14,613 nucleotides of DNA from Io17-Chloro-G2 sp034428715 (GCA_034428715.1 DAOUHE010000265.1:1-14613); one strand, 5' to 3'. Shown: positions 1 through 6,550, counted from the stretch's first letter. A program made the numbers and translations. Notes: generated by a model not told the origin, from the sequence alone.

Positions 1-289
1 AGACCTACTCAAGGCTTATATGGCATGGTAGTGCATGTAATACGTTGCAACACCCACTATTTCATCGATAATCGACGTTAAGAGAACGCCGGCTCGGGGA
101 GAAGCGGGGTTTCCGGCCAGACTTCTAGGATATCCATGGCCAGCACAACCATTTCCTCGGGCTATTTCTCTCGACGAGGAGATGATTGCGCTGACCGAGC
201 CACCCCCTTTGGGGTCAACATTTCGAGCCTTAGGGCCGTGTGTAAGCAGACAGGCTATGGGCCGTGACAATGCTCAAGGGCCAACCTGA
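1..289. other. No recognisable gene
   Basis: I see no convincing coding region, RNA gene or repeat here. Open frames on both strands translate to sequence without recognisable motifs and lack a ribosome binding site. This may be the eroded end of a gene that begins outside the window, but nothing supports a specific call. Confidence 0.4.
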
Positions 290-415
290 TTATCTTCGCG
301 CCCCTTTCAGGTTTTGCTTCAATCCGTTGTGCTTGGGTGTTTGGTCATTGATGCGCTTCACGAATTCCGCTGTCGTTTCTTCTGGCTTTTCCCGCTTGGG
401 CTTGGACCGGGCCAT
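290..415 (-). CDS. Possible small basic protein, 41 residues, unknown function
   Basis: On the minus strand an ATG at 415 opens a 41-codon frame ending in TAA at 290. The product begins MARSKPKREK and ends NLKGARR. It has about 12 Lys/Arg against 5 Asp/Glu, and no hydrophobic segment or Cys. What makes it credible is the ribosome binding site: GGAGG (425-429, minus) followed by a 9-base spacer to the ATG. I do not recognise the family. The high charge and low hydrophobicity suggest a soluble, perhaps nucleic-acid- or ribosome-associated peptide, but that is a guess. It points away from the marR operon and has no clear promoter. A longer frame on the opposite strand (264-449) has no such binding site and is probably a shadow. 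Confidence 0.45.
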   Translation of the reverse strand: MARSKPKREKPEETTAEFVKRINDQTPKHNGLKQNLKGARR

Positions 416-682
416 GTTCTCTTTCCTCCGTTGGATTATCGCCAAATAGTGCTACCGCCGTAGAACGTCCTCCAGGTTTTGCTGGTTTTTTTCGGGCGCG
501 CCGCGAGACGGTCCCCACCTATCATACACTAGCCAACTCTCTCGGCCTCAACTTATATCTGATCACTGAACGCATGTGCGTCAAATGGCCGGAACCGTGT
601 CTCACATTTCCCGGACAGGCCATGGGCGGCGTGGTGGATAGTGGGACGCCAAGCTCGAACTAAGATCATTTGGTCACTGCCC
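416..682. other. Intergenic region between the small minus-strand gene and the marR operon
   Basis: No gene is recognisable. At 472-492 a 4-bp stem (CCAG/CTGG) is followed by seven T on the plus strand; it is too weak to call a terminator. I found no good minus-strand promoter for the gene at 290-415. Confidence 0.4.
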
Positions 683-711
683 TTGACAGGATGATCAATT
701 TTGCGTAATAA
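683..711 (+). promoter_or_regulatory. Sigma-70-type promoter of the marR efflux operon
   Basis: The -35 box TTGACA (683-688) matches consensus exactly. A 17-base spacer leads to the -10 box TAATAA (706-711), one mismatch from TATAAT. The start of transcription would fall near 718, giving a leader of about 63 bases before marR. Confidence 0.8.
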
Positions 712-723
712 CACTTAGTGTTA
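709..723. promoter_or_regulatory. Perfect palindromic operator, probably for the MarR protein
   Basis: TAACACTTAGTGTTA has 7-base arms that are exact reverse complements around a central T. It overlaps the end of the -10 box and the expected transcription start, so a bound repressor would block the polymerase. Size and position fit the usual MarR-family autoregulatory operator. That MarR itself binds here is inferred from its being the first gene downstream. Confidence 0.7.
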
Positions 724-780
724 AACAAACCATATCTGCTATCCAATCTATCTTCCTAACGCTATCCTTTTGGAGGTGCT

Positions 781-1263
781 ATGAGCGAAACTGCCAGCCC
801 AGTCGACCGTATTGTTGGCTTACAGCAGCGTATACACATCGCCCTGCTATCCTCGTTGACTGAAAATTGGATGGCGGTCGATCACACTATGCCTCAGCTA
901 AAGGTGATGCTGTGCTTGTTCATAAACGGCCCTTACCGAATGGGAGACCTTGCCTCGACTCTGGGCGTTTCCACCGCTACGGCAAATGGAATAATCAACC
1001 GTTTGGTCGGGCGGGGCGTGGTGGAACGCAGCCACGACTCTCAAGACCGTCGGGTCGTTACCTGTGTTTTGTCTCCTGAGGGAGAAGCGCAAATTTTCGC
1101 CTTGTGGACTGCCCGGTTCAATATCTACCGGGATATTTTTAACACCCTCTCCGCGGATGAACTCGAAATCATAGCCCAGGCTGCCGAGTTGATGTTGAAA
1201 GCCGCGGAACGAAAGAACCTGGGGACAAAAGTGAAACAAAAGGAGCCCGCGCTTACCGGATAG
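781..1263 (+). CDS. MarR-family transcriptional regulator
   Basis: This 160-residue protein has the size and layout of a MarR dimer. An N-terminal helix is followed by a winged helix-turn-helix at roughly residues 38-105: QLKVMLCLF, then MGDLASTLGVSTATANGIINRLVGRG as the helix-turn-helix, then SHDSQDRRVVTCVLSPEG as the wing with the characteristic DxRR. A C-terminal dimerisation helix ends in a Lys-rich tail. The ATG at 781 follows GGAGG (772-776) by four bases. It is the first gene of an operon with an EmrA-like adaptor and an EmrB-like transporter, the classic arrangement in which a MarR protein represses a drug efflux pump and is released by its ligand. The promoter at 683-711 with its embedded palindrome suggests autorepression. 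The ligand cannot be read from the sequence. Confidence 0.92.
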   Translation: MSETASPVDRIVGLQQRIHIALLSSLTENWMAVDHTMPQLKVMLCLFINGPYRMGDLASTLGVSTATANGIINRLVGRGVVERSHDSQDRRVVTCVLSPEGEAQIFALWTARFNIYRDIFNTLSADELEIIAQAAELMLKAAERKNLGTKVKQKEPALTG

Positions 1264-1286
1264 ACGGGAAAGGTCAAGACCGATTG

Positions 1287-1303
1287 GGTTGGGTGACCCA
1301 ACC
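1287..1303. repeat. Inverted repeat between marR and the adaptor gene
   Basis: GGTTGGGT and ACCCAACC flank a single G, giving a perfect 8-base-arm palindrome 23 bases after the marR stop codon. There is no T-tract, so it is not a standard terminator. It could act as an mRNA stability or attenuation hairpin, or as a second protein-binding site. Its sequence does not resemble the operator at 709-723. Confidence 0.5.
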
Positions 1304-1395
1304 AAACGCTGGCTGGCTGGAATTCCCACTTACCGTGGCCCTCGGCCAATCAATCTAGTCCAGATTCATTCGACAAAAGGAGGCTTTGGCCGCCC

Positions 1396-2121
1396 ATGAC
1401 AAGCACGTTTGCTAGCTGGCCAGTACGAGTATTGGCAGCGTTGGCCATCGTCGTGGTTCTTGGACTGGTGGGGATGTTCGGTTACCGGCTTTGGTACAAC
1501 TCAATAAATTTTGTCTCGACCGATAACGCTCAAGTCACCGCCGCGTTGGTGCAGGTCGGCTCCATTAACGCCGGGCGCATCTTCAGCATGAACGTGGATG
1601 TCGGGAGCCCCGTTTCTCAAGGCCAGGTCATCGCCATCGTGGATATTCCGACGCTGATATCCAAGTCAGAGACCACGGATACATCCAAATTGGGGTTCAG
1701 GGATGTAAGGGACCAACTGGCCGACGTCGCAGCGCCAGTGTCTGGTGTGGTGGCGGCCCGCTGGGCCAGGGTGGGAGACACTGTGCCTGCCGGGCAACCC
1801 ATAGTAACCCTGATGGATCCAAGGCAGATATGGGTGATGGCCAACATCGATGAGAAAGATGTCGGCCGTGTGCGGCCGGGGCAGTATGTGGAGGTACACA
1901 TCGACTCCTTGGGTAAATCACTGCCGGGAAGGGTCGAAACCGTGTCGCCGGTAACCGCCGGAACCTTCAGCCTTCTGCCGGCCCGGAACTCCTCCGGCAA
2001 CTACACCAAGGTGGCACAGTTGGTTCCGGTTAAGATCTCTCTCCCAAATGAGTTCCTTCCAATCTTCCCAGGCGCCTCGGTAGAGGTGAAGATCTACCTG
2101 ACCCAGCAGGACGGCAGCTAA
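1396..2121 (+). CDS. EmrA/HlyD-type efflux adaptor, short form
   Basis: The 241-residue product has one N-terminal membrane anchor (about residues 11-30, VLAALAIVVVLGLVGMFGY). Next comes the EmrA signature STDNAQVTAALVQVGS, a first half-lipoyl segment (GRIFSMNVDVGSPVSQGQVIAIVD), then the second half (APVSGVVAARWARVGDTVPAGQPIVTLMD) and a beta-barrel domain ending PGASVEVKIYL. EmrA proteins of Gram-negatives run to about 390 residues because a long coiled-coil hairpin separates the half-lipoyl motifs. Here only about 30 residues lie between them, so there is no periplasmic tunnel. That fits a monoderm cell envelope. An AAAAGGAGG-type site at 1376-1383 precedes the ATG by 12 bases. The gene follows marR and ends two bases before the start of the MFS gene, so it is probably an operon partner of that transporter. 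Confidence 0.85.
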   Translation: MTSTFASWPVRVLAALAIVVVLGLVGMFGYRLWYNSINFVSTDNAQVTAALVQVGSINAGRIFSMNVDVGSPVSQGQVIAIVDIPTLISKSETTDTSKLGFRDVRDQLADVAAPVSGVVAARWARVGDTVPAGQPIVTLMDPRQIWVMANIDEKDVGRVRPGQYVEVHIDSLGKSLPGRVETVSPVTAGTFSLLPARNSSGNYTKVAQLVPVKISLPNEFLPIFPGASVEVKIYLTQQDGS

Positions 2122-2123
2122 GA

Positions 2124-2462
2124 GTGCCGGCAAATTCCTACAAGTGGCTTGTGCTGGCAGTAGTTGTGACGGGGTCATTCACCGTGATCCTGGACACAAC
2201 CGTGGTAAACGTCGCCCTGCCGAGAATAATGACCACGCTGGGAACCGATCTGGAACGAGGGCAGCTCGTTCTCTCCGCCTACCTGTTGGCGTTGGCCCTG
2301 GTTGTACCTACTACAGGGTTCCTCAGTGACCGGCTGGGCACCAAGCGGCTGTACGTCCTCTCCATCACCGGCTTCACCTTGGGATCGCTTCTATGCGGAT
2401 TGGCGTGGGACATCAATTCCCTGATCGTGTTTCGGTTTATCAAGGGTCTCGCCGGCGGCATC
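2124..2462 (+). pseudogene. EmrB-like MFS drug transporter (DHA2 family), 5' fragment
   Basis: A GTG at 2124, two bases after the adaptor stop, opens an MFS transporter, probably translated by coupling. About 112 residues are authentic: TM1 with the motif LDTTVVNVALP, TM2, the loop motif GFLSDRLGTKRLY, TM3, and the start of TM4 (VFRFIKGLAGG). A full DHA2 exporter has 14 membrane segments and about 480-500 residues. After about 2462 the frame stays open to 2696, but the peptide no longer resembles MFS because the DNA is the reverse complement of an aquaporin gene. The transporter therefore lacks its substrate-binding core and cannot work as it stands. Either the gene was broken by an inversion or deletion, or the contig is chimeric here. 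Confidence 0.85.
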
Positions 2463-2464
2463 AC

Positions 2465-2896
2465 AATCACGAGCCCCATGCCCACAGACACCCCGGGGCC
2501 TAGAGCGTGCGCTCCGAGATTGGTGTCCGCGGCATCGGGTATAGCTGCCAAGAGCAACAAAGCGCCAACTACGGCGCCGGCAAGTTGTGCCCCAATGTAC
2601 ATTAGCCCTCTAGCCGTGCTTATCTTCTTGGTAAGCAATGCCGCAAACGTGACAGCCGGGTTTATGTGGCCTCCAGAGATGTTTGCCGTGGCGTAGGCTA
2701 AAAGGGTAATGGCCAGTCCATGGGCCAGAGCAATAGCAACAAGTCTTGAAGGATCCAGGTCACCGTTGGGTAGGCCCCCGGTTACGATTACGGATCCAGC
2801 CCCAAGGAAAACAAACAAAAGGGTTGCGATGTATTCCGCAAGCGTAGAGCGCCAAGTTTCCAAAGAGGTGAATTCATGCTTGTTTGCTTCTAACAT
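2465..2896 (-). pseudogene. MIP-family aquaporin/glycerol channel, N-terminal half
   Basis: Read on the minus strand from ATG 2896, about 144 residues match the first half of an aquaporin. TM1 carries the EYIATLLFVFLGAGSV motif, TM2 reads VAIALAHGLAITLLAYA, the first pore half-helix carries the NPA box (ISGGHINPAVTFA), and TM3 reads YIGAQLAGAVVGALLL. The segment ends at GVSVGMGLVI, just where the family continues with a conserved Glu and TM4. The second NPA box and TM4-6 are missing. The minus frame runs on into MFS DNA to 2279 with unrelated residues. A functional channel needs both half-helices, so this is a fragment. GGTG just upstream of the ATG is only a weak ribosome binding site. Confidence 0.88.
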
Positions 2897-3104
2897 TTCA
2901 CCTGACCCTGGGTGCGGCTGATGCAGGAGGACGTAGGTTGAATTTGCGCTGAGGTAGTCTGCTCAGAATTTGGTAGCTGGCCGGATTTCACGAGAGCAAA
3001 ATCGAAATTTGCCCGGTCCGCAGCATCGGTGGACGCAGTCCCTACCTCCAATTCCGGCGTCGGAAACTGGGACGCAATCTGCGCAGTCTGGGAACATGTA
3101 GATC

Positions 3105-3612
3105 GGGCCGACCATCCGTCGCTGTTACTCTTGGAATTCCTGGTTCGGCAGATGGCGGACAGCCCTCTTATGTTGCTGGGATGCTACCGGGACGCCGAGC
3201 TTTCCCGACAGCACCTCCTCTCGGACACGCTGGGCCGCCTTTCCAGAGAGCCCCTATTTCTAAGGCAGCCCCTTAGCGGCCTGAGCCACGAAGACATGGG
3301 GCGTTTCATTGAAGCGGCCACCGGCCAAACCGCGTCGCCGGGCCTGGTGGATGCCGTTTTCGACCATACCGAGGGCAACCCATTCTTCACCTCCGAGGTA
3401 GTCCGCCTGCTGTTTGAGTGCGGAGAGCTTGGCGGAACCCGGGAGGGGACCAATCAGGAGACCCGGGAGATCCGGATTCCCGAAGGAGTGCTCGAGGTCA
3501 TTGGCCAGCGCCTCAACCGGCTCTCTCAGTTGTGCAACGATACCTTGACCACCGCTTCCGTCATCGGCCGAGAGTTTGATTTCAAACTATTGGGTCTACT
3601 GGCTGAGGAGCG
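3105..3612 (+). pseudogene. LuxR-type STAND ATPase regulator, internal fragment
   Basis: From about ADHPSLLLLEFL to REFDFKLLGLLAEE this frame matches residues of about 175-338 of the intact 996-residue regulator at 6656. Shared blocks include LLGCYRDAELSRQH, HTEGNPFFTSEVVRLL, RIPEGVLEVIGQRLNRLSQ and TTASVIGREFDF. It covers the second half of the ATPase module. The P-loop, the Walker B aspartates, the TPR region and the C-terminal helix-turn-helix are all absent. The sequence before about 3105 has no similarity to the family, and after about 3612 the next gene begins. A GTG at 3029 could open the frame, but no convincing ribosome binding site precedes it. It is a both-ends-truncated relic or a chimera segment. 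Confidence 0.85.
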
Positions 3613-3657
3613 ACCAGACCTAACATGTGGCCAACAAGAAATTCACCGGAGGAAATC

Positions 3658-4473
3658 ATGACGGCGACGGCGAACATCCAGAATGACAAAAACACGGCGG
3701 CCAAGAAGACAAACAAAATAATGGAGGACGGCGAAATGAATAACGACAACATCATCAATATGGTAACCAGGCTTTCCAACGGCTTCCGGAGGAGCAACAT
3801 CAGCAAATTGGCCGCAGGCGCGGCCATCGGTCTGGCCTTGACGGCAGGAGTCGCAATGTCCATTCGGGCGTCGGCTCCCAGCGGCGTCCTGGCCACGAAT
3901 CTCAACAACGACGTCTCGATTGTTTACGGAATCCCAGATAGTGCGTCAGTCGCTGGCTACGCTGACATGAGTGAAGAGAATCTAGAGCTTGTCACCTCCT
4001 CTTTGGTTGCAGGTTACGCCGACATGAGCGAGGAGAACCGGGAGATCGTCCCCGCCTCCTTCTCAGTCGCCGGTTACGATGACATGAGCGAAGAGATCAT
4101 GATCCACGCAGTGGAAATCGGCGCCGGAATGATAGAAAACACCGGCACCTTTGACTGGAGCGACTACTTCTCCTTAGTCTACGGCACTCCTGACGATGGA
4201 CAGGGAATCGCGCCGGTCAGCAAGATCGCTCCGGCCAGGGTCACCGAAAATACCGGCACCTTCGACTGGAGCGATGACTTCTCATTGGTCTACGGCACTC
4301 CTGGCAATGGACAGGGAACCGGATCCGTCAGCAACATCGCCTCGGCCAGGGTCACGCCTTCCTCGAAAGTATCTGGGGACACATCCGATGCCCATATACA
4401 TGCCGGCGTCTCCTCCTCCTCAGTTGCCGGTTACGCCGATATGAGCGAAGACAACCTGGAGATCGTTGGTTAA
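3658..4473 (+). CDS. Exported or membrane-anchored repeat protein, unknown function
   Basis: I do not recognise this family. From the ATG at 3658 (GGAGG at 3648-3652, 5-base spacer) it has 271 residues. A second in-frame ATG at 3736 has an equally good GGAGG at 3723-3727 with an 8-base spacer. It would give 245 residues with a normal-length basic N-region (RLSNGFRRSNISK) before the hydrophobic stretch LAAGAAIGLALTAGVAMSI and a RASA site that could be cleaved, so 3736 may be the real start. The rest is extracellular repeats: VAGYADMSEEN units at 3949, 4006, 4066 and 4423, and two 37-residue units starting ENTGTFDWSD at 4135 and 4246. The repeats are acidic, Cys-free and rich in Ser, Gly and Asp. 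No enzyme motif is visible. A surface or matrix protein is possible. A strong terminator follows; no promoter is visible, and the upstream DNA is a foreign gene fragment. Confidence 0.75.
   Translation: MTATANIQNDKNTAAKKTNKIMEDGEMNNDNIINMVTRLSNGFRRSNISKLAAGAAIGLALTAGVAMSIRASAPSGVLATNLNNDVSIVYGIPDSASVAGYADMSEENLELVTSSLVAGYADMSEENREIVPASFSVAGYDDMSEEIMIHAVEIGAGMIENTGTFDWSDYFSLVYGTPDDGQGIAPVSKIAPARVTENTGTFDWSDDFSLVYGTPGNGQGTGSVSNIASARVTPSSKVSGDTSDAHIHAGVSSSSVAGYADMSEDNLEIVG
3949..4467 (+). repeat. Dispersed VAGYADMSEEN peptide repeats, four units
   Basis: Units start at 3949, 4006, 4066 and 4423. The first two and the last are 15 codons each, with the core VAGYADMSE(E/D)N followed by LELV, REIV or LEIV. 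The third (VAGYDDMSEE) loses the pattern after ten codons. The first three sit 57 and 60 bases apart, separated by Ser-rich linkers. The fourth forms the very C-terminus of the protein, after the 37-residue repeats. Confidence 0.9.
4135..4356 (+). repeat. Tandem 111-base (37-codon) repeat, two units
   Basis: Units at 4135-4245 and 4246-4356 are directly adjacent and equal in length. Both read ENTGTFDWSD, then FSLVYGTP, then GQG, and end ARVT. A partial relative, DVSIVYGIPDS, lies before the first VAGY unit, so the FSLVYGTP element itself occurs three times. Confidence 0.92.
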
Positions 4474-4551
4474 GGCGGCATCGGCGCCATTTCCAGGCGT
4501 TGAAGGATAAGCCCTCCCTCCTTCATTTCGCCGGTGATTGGAGGGAATCTG

Positions 4552-4585
4552 GGCCACGAGCAATGCTCGTGGCCTTTATTATTTT
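4552..4585 (+). terminator. Intrinsic terminator after the repeat-protein gene
   Basis: GGCCACGAGC (4552-4561) and GCTCGTGGCC (4565-4574) form a perfect 10-bp GC-rich stem with an AAT loop, followed at once by TTTATTATTTT. It lies about 80 bases after the stop codon at 4473. A weaker CCCTCC/GGAGGG pairing (4512-4517 with 4540-4545) lies just upstream. Confidence 0.9.
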
Positions 4586-4606
4586 GGACAGATCATCGAG
4601 ATCTCA

Positions 4607-4615
4607 TGGTATTAT
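4607..4615 (+). promoter_or_regulatory. Possible extended -10 promoter upstream of the selenoprotein gene
   Basis: TGGTATTAT fits the extended -10 pattern TGnTATnnT. A TGGACA at 4585-4590 could serve as a -35 box, though at a long 19-base spacing. Arms CGAGAT (4597-4602) and ATCTCG (4614-4619) flank the box and could be an operator. It directly follows the terminator, but the leader would be about 180 bases. Confidence 0.3.
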
Positions 4616-4678
4616 CTCGTTGCGACCAGGCAGCGTTTGATTCCATCCATGGCCTGAGCATTTAAGGACCCAGAGCCC

Positions 4679-4707
4679 TTGACGACAGTATCTGGGCCGA
4701 CTACGCT
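4679..4707 (+). promoter_or_regulatory. Alternative promoter candidate for the selenoprotein gene
   Basis: TTGACG (4679-4684) and TACGCT (4702-4707) are separated by 17 bases. The -35 has one mismatch from consensus; the -10 keeps only the key T-A and final T. Transcription would start near 4714, about 87 bases before the ATG. Apart from the two promoter candidates and the terminator I see nothing else in 4474-4800. Confidence 0.3.
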
Positions 4708-4800
4708 CAATGCCGTAAGATTAGTCAAATAGTTCTTGCCGGCTTCAAGTCTAGCCGCCCCGTTTTGATTTAACCGGTCTTAAGTCAGAAGGAGACAGCC

Positions 4801-6525
4801 ATGAAAATACAGATAATGTCCCCGGCCGCGGACAGAGTTGATTTCAAAGTGCCCCCAGCGCCTCGACTGTCCACCCTGGAGGGTAAGACCATTGGCTTGT
4901 ATAACAATATGACCGGCGGCGCGGACATCGCGGTGGACCGGGTGGCGGAGCACATCAGCCAGCGGTTCGCCAACGTCAAATTCGAGAGATACGGCGGCGA
5001 CCTACGCCCGGGTCGGCCCGTCCTCAGCCGGGGAGTCCATATCGATGACGAGGAAGGGGCTCGGATCGCCACCGAGGTCGATGCCATGATCGGCGCCACC
5101 GCCCATTGAGGCGGTTGCACGTCGTGGCTTGCCCACGACATGGTAGCCGCTGAGAAAGCGGGCATCCCAGCCGTAGCCATCGCCGCCCGAAGCTTCGCCA
5201 GGGCGTGGCAATCCTGTGTGGATGGATGGGGTCAGCCCAACGCCGCCTTCGTCACCATTACCCACGCGACCACAGGCCAGCAGGCGGACTTCATTCGTAA
5301 CATGGTGGACGAGCAGATCGACGCCATCATCCAGGGTCTAACCGTACTACCCGCTTCAGCCGGGAGGCCGAGGGGCGCTAAGTCCACCGGCAATGGCACC
5401 GAGATCTTCACCGTCGAGATGGATGAAACGCCGCAAGGACTGAACACCGTGAATCTATTCCTTGAGGAACGTGACTGGAGCGACGGCAGCCCCGTCATTC
5501 CTCCCACGCCGGCCGCCGTCGAGCAGATGCTGAAGGGGACCAAACGGCAGCCCCAGGAAGTAGTCATGGTCATGGAGCCAGGATTTGGATTGGCCACGGT
5601 GGAAAAGATTGCCATCAACGCGGTCATGGCAGGCTGCCGCCCGGAGCAATTCCCCGTTCTACTCGCAGCCATCGACTGCCTGGCCCAACCGGAGATGAAC
5701 CACCGGGACATGCAGGTTTCCGGCCATACGGAGTCGTTGATCATCCTGGTCAACGGCCCCATAGCCTACAAGGCCGGGATAAATTTTGGCACCACCGCAA
5801 TGGGTCCCGGCGTCGTCAATAGCGCAAACACCGCCATTGGCCGGGCCCTGCGCCTATGCCTGATCAATATCGGCTATTGCAAGGCGGGATCTGGGGACCC
5901 AAACTTCGTGGGCCTGCCCACCAAATTCGGGATGTGCATCGCCGAAAACGAGGAGATCAGTCCCTGGCAGCCATACCATATGGACCGGGGATTCCAGCGG
6001 GACCAAAGCGCGGTCACCTTAGCCACCGTTACCGGACCGACAACCATCATCGATTCGGCCTCCAGAAGCCACGAAGACACGCTGGGCAACATAGCGTCGA
6101 TGATGTTCTATCGCAACGCCGGAGCCGGCGGATGGCTCAGGGGTTGGCAATCCGCCCAGGTGGGACACACCAACAAGAGGGTGAGTTATCCGGGACCATA
6201 CCATCCCATCATTCTCAGTCCTTCCCGCGCCGTCATCATGGCCGAGGCCGGCATGAGCAAACAAGACGCCCAGGAGTGGCTGCACCGCAACTGCACCATA
6301 TCTTTAAAAGCCGCGCTGGGAGCCCGCGATATGCCCACCGGCGCCGACGGCAAATGGCTGGACCATCCTGAATTGCAGCATCTGGCCGGCGACCCCGACG
6401 CCACCATCCCAGCACTGGAAAGCCCGGAACAATACCTATTGTTCATATCCGGCGGTTCGACCCACTATGCTCATTTCTTCTACGGGACCTACGGTATTGC
6501 CAGCATGCCCGTCGAAGACGTGTAG
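4801..6525 (+). CDS. UGSC-motif selenoprotein (UGA at 5107 read as selenocysteine)
   Basis: Translated through the in-frame TGA at 5107-5109, this is one 574-residue protein. Residues 1-190 form the UGSC-family domain: LEGKTIGLYNN near the start, then IGATAH-U-GGCTSWLAHDMVAAEKAGIPAVAIAA, with U103 and C106 making a Cys-x-x-Cys-like redox pair. The frame, the motif and its surroundings all continue across the TGA. A linker leads to a second domain (about 205-574) starting NLFLEERDWSDGSPVIPPTP. It has several Cys, His and Gly clusters (MQVSGHTESLIILVNGP, GTTAMGPGVVNSANTAIGRALR), and I cannot name a reaction for it. UGSC proteins are a known selenoprotein group, first noted in marine metagenomes, of unproven activity. 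GAAGGAGA (4788 onward) precedes the ATG with good spacing. Gene callers would report only 4801-5109 and 5140-6525. The host must encode SelA, SelB, SelC and SelD, none of which lies here. Confidence 0.9.
5107..5150 (+). promoter_or_regulatory. Selenocysteine UGA codon and bacterial-type SECIS stem-loop
   Basis: The TGA (5107-5109) is followed by a two-part stem-loop. The lower stem pairs 5111-5118 with 5143-5150 (GCGGTTGC with GTAGCCGC, counting G-U pairs). A small internal loop separates it from an upper stem of seven perfect pairs, GTCGTGG (5121-5127) with CCACGAC (5133-5139), capped by the loop CTTGC. The upper stem begins 11 bases after the UGA, the spacing known from the E. coli formate dehydrogenase element bound by SelB. 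The structure lies wholly within codons of the conserved motif, so part of the pairing could follow from coding constraint. Confidence 0.75.
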
Positions 6526-6528
6526 ATC

Positions 6529-6550
6529 CCGGCCCAACTTCATCGGCCGG
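6529..6550 (+). terminator. Weak hairpin after the selenoprotein gene
   Basis: CCGGCC (6529-6534) can pair with GGCCGG (6545-6550) across a 10-base loop, four bases after the stop codon. Only CATTTAG follows, not a real T-tract, so termination would be inefficient or need Rho. Confidence 0.25.

Noticed and set aside
264..449. 61-codon plus-strand open frame
   Set aside because: No ribosome binding site, and it lies opposite a shorter minus-strand frame with a strong one; composition looks like an antisense shadow.
472..492. CCAG/CTGG hairpin followed by seven T, possible terminator
   Set aside because: A stem of only four pairs is too weak, and there is no convincing plus-strand gene upstream for it to end.
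2462..2696. C-terminal part of the MFS open frame as a real protein segment
   Set aside because: It is the antisense reading of the aquaporin gene; the minus strand gives an exact family match including the NPA box.
4066..4467. Repeats as a CRISPR-like or DNA-level satellite array
   Set aside because: Units are in coding phase, diverge mostly at third positions and have uneven spacing; they are protein repeats.
5140..6525. Separate 461-residue gene starting at ATG 5140
   Set aside because: There is no ribosome binding site at 5140, and the conserved redox motif lies upstream in the same frame across the TGA; read-through as selenocysteine explains both parts.
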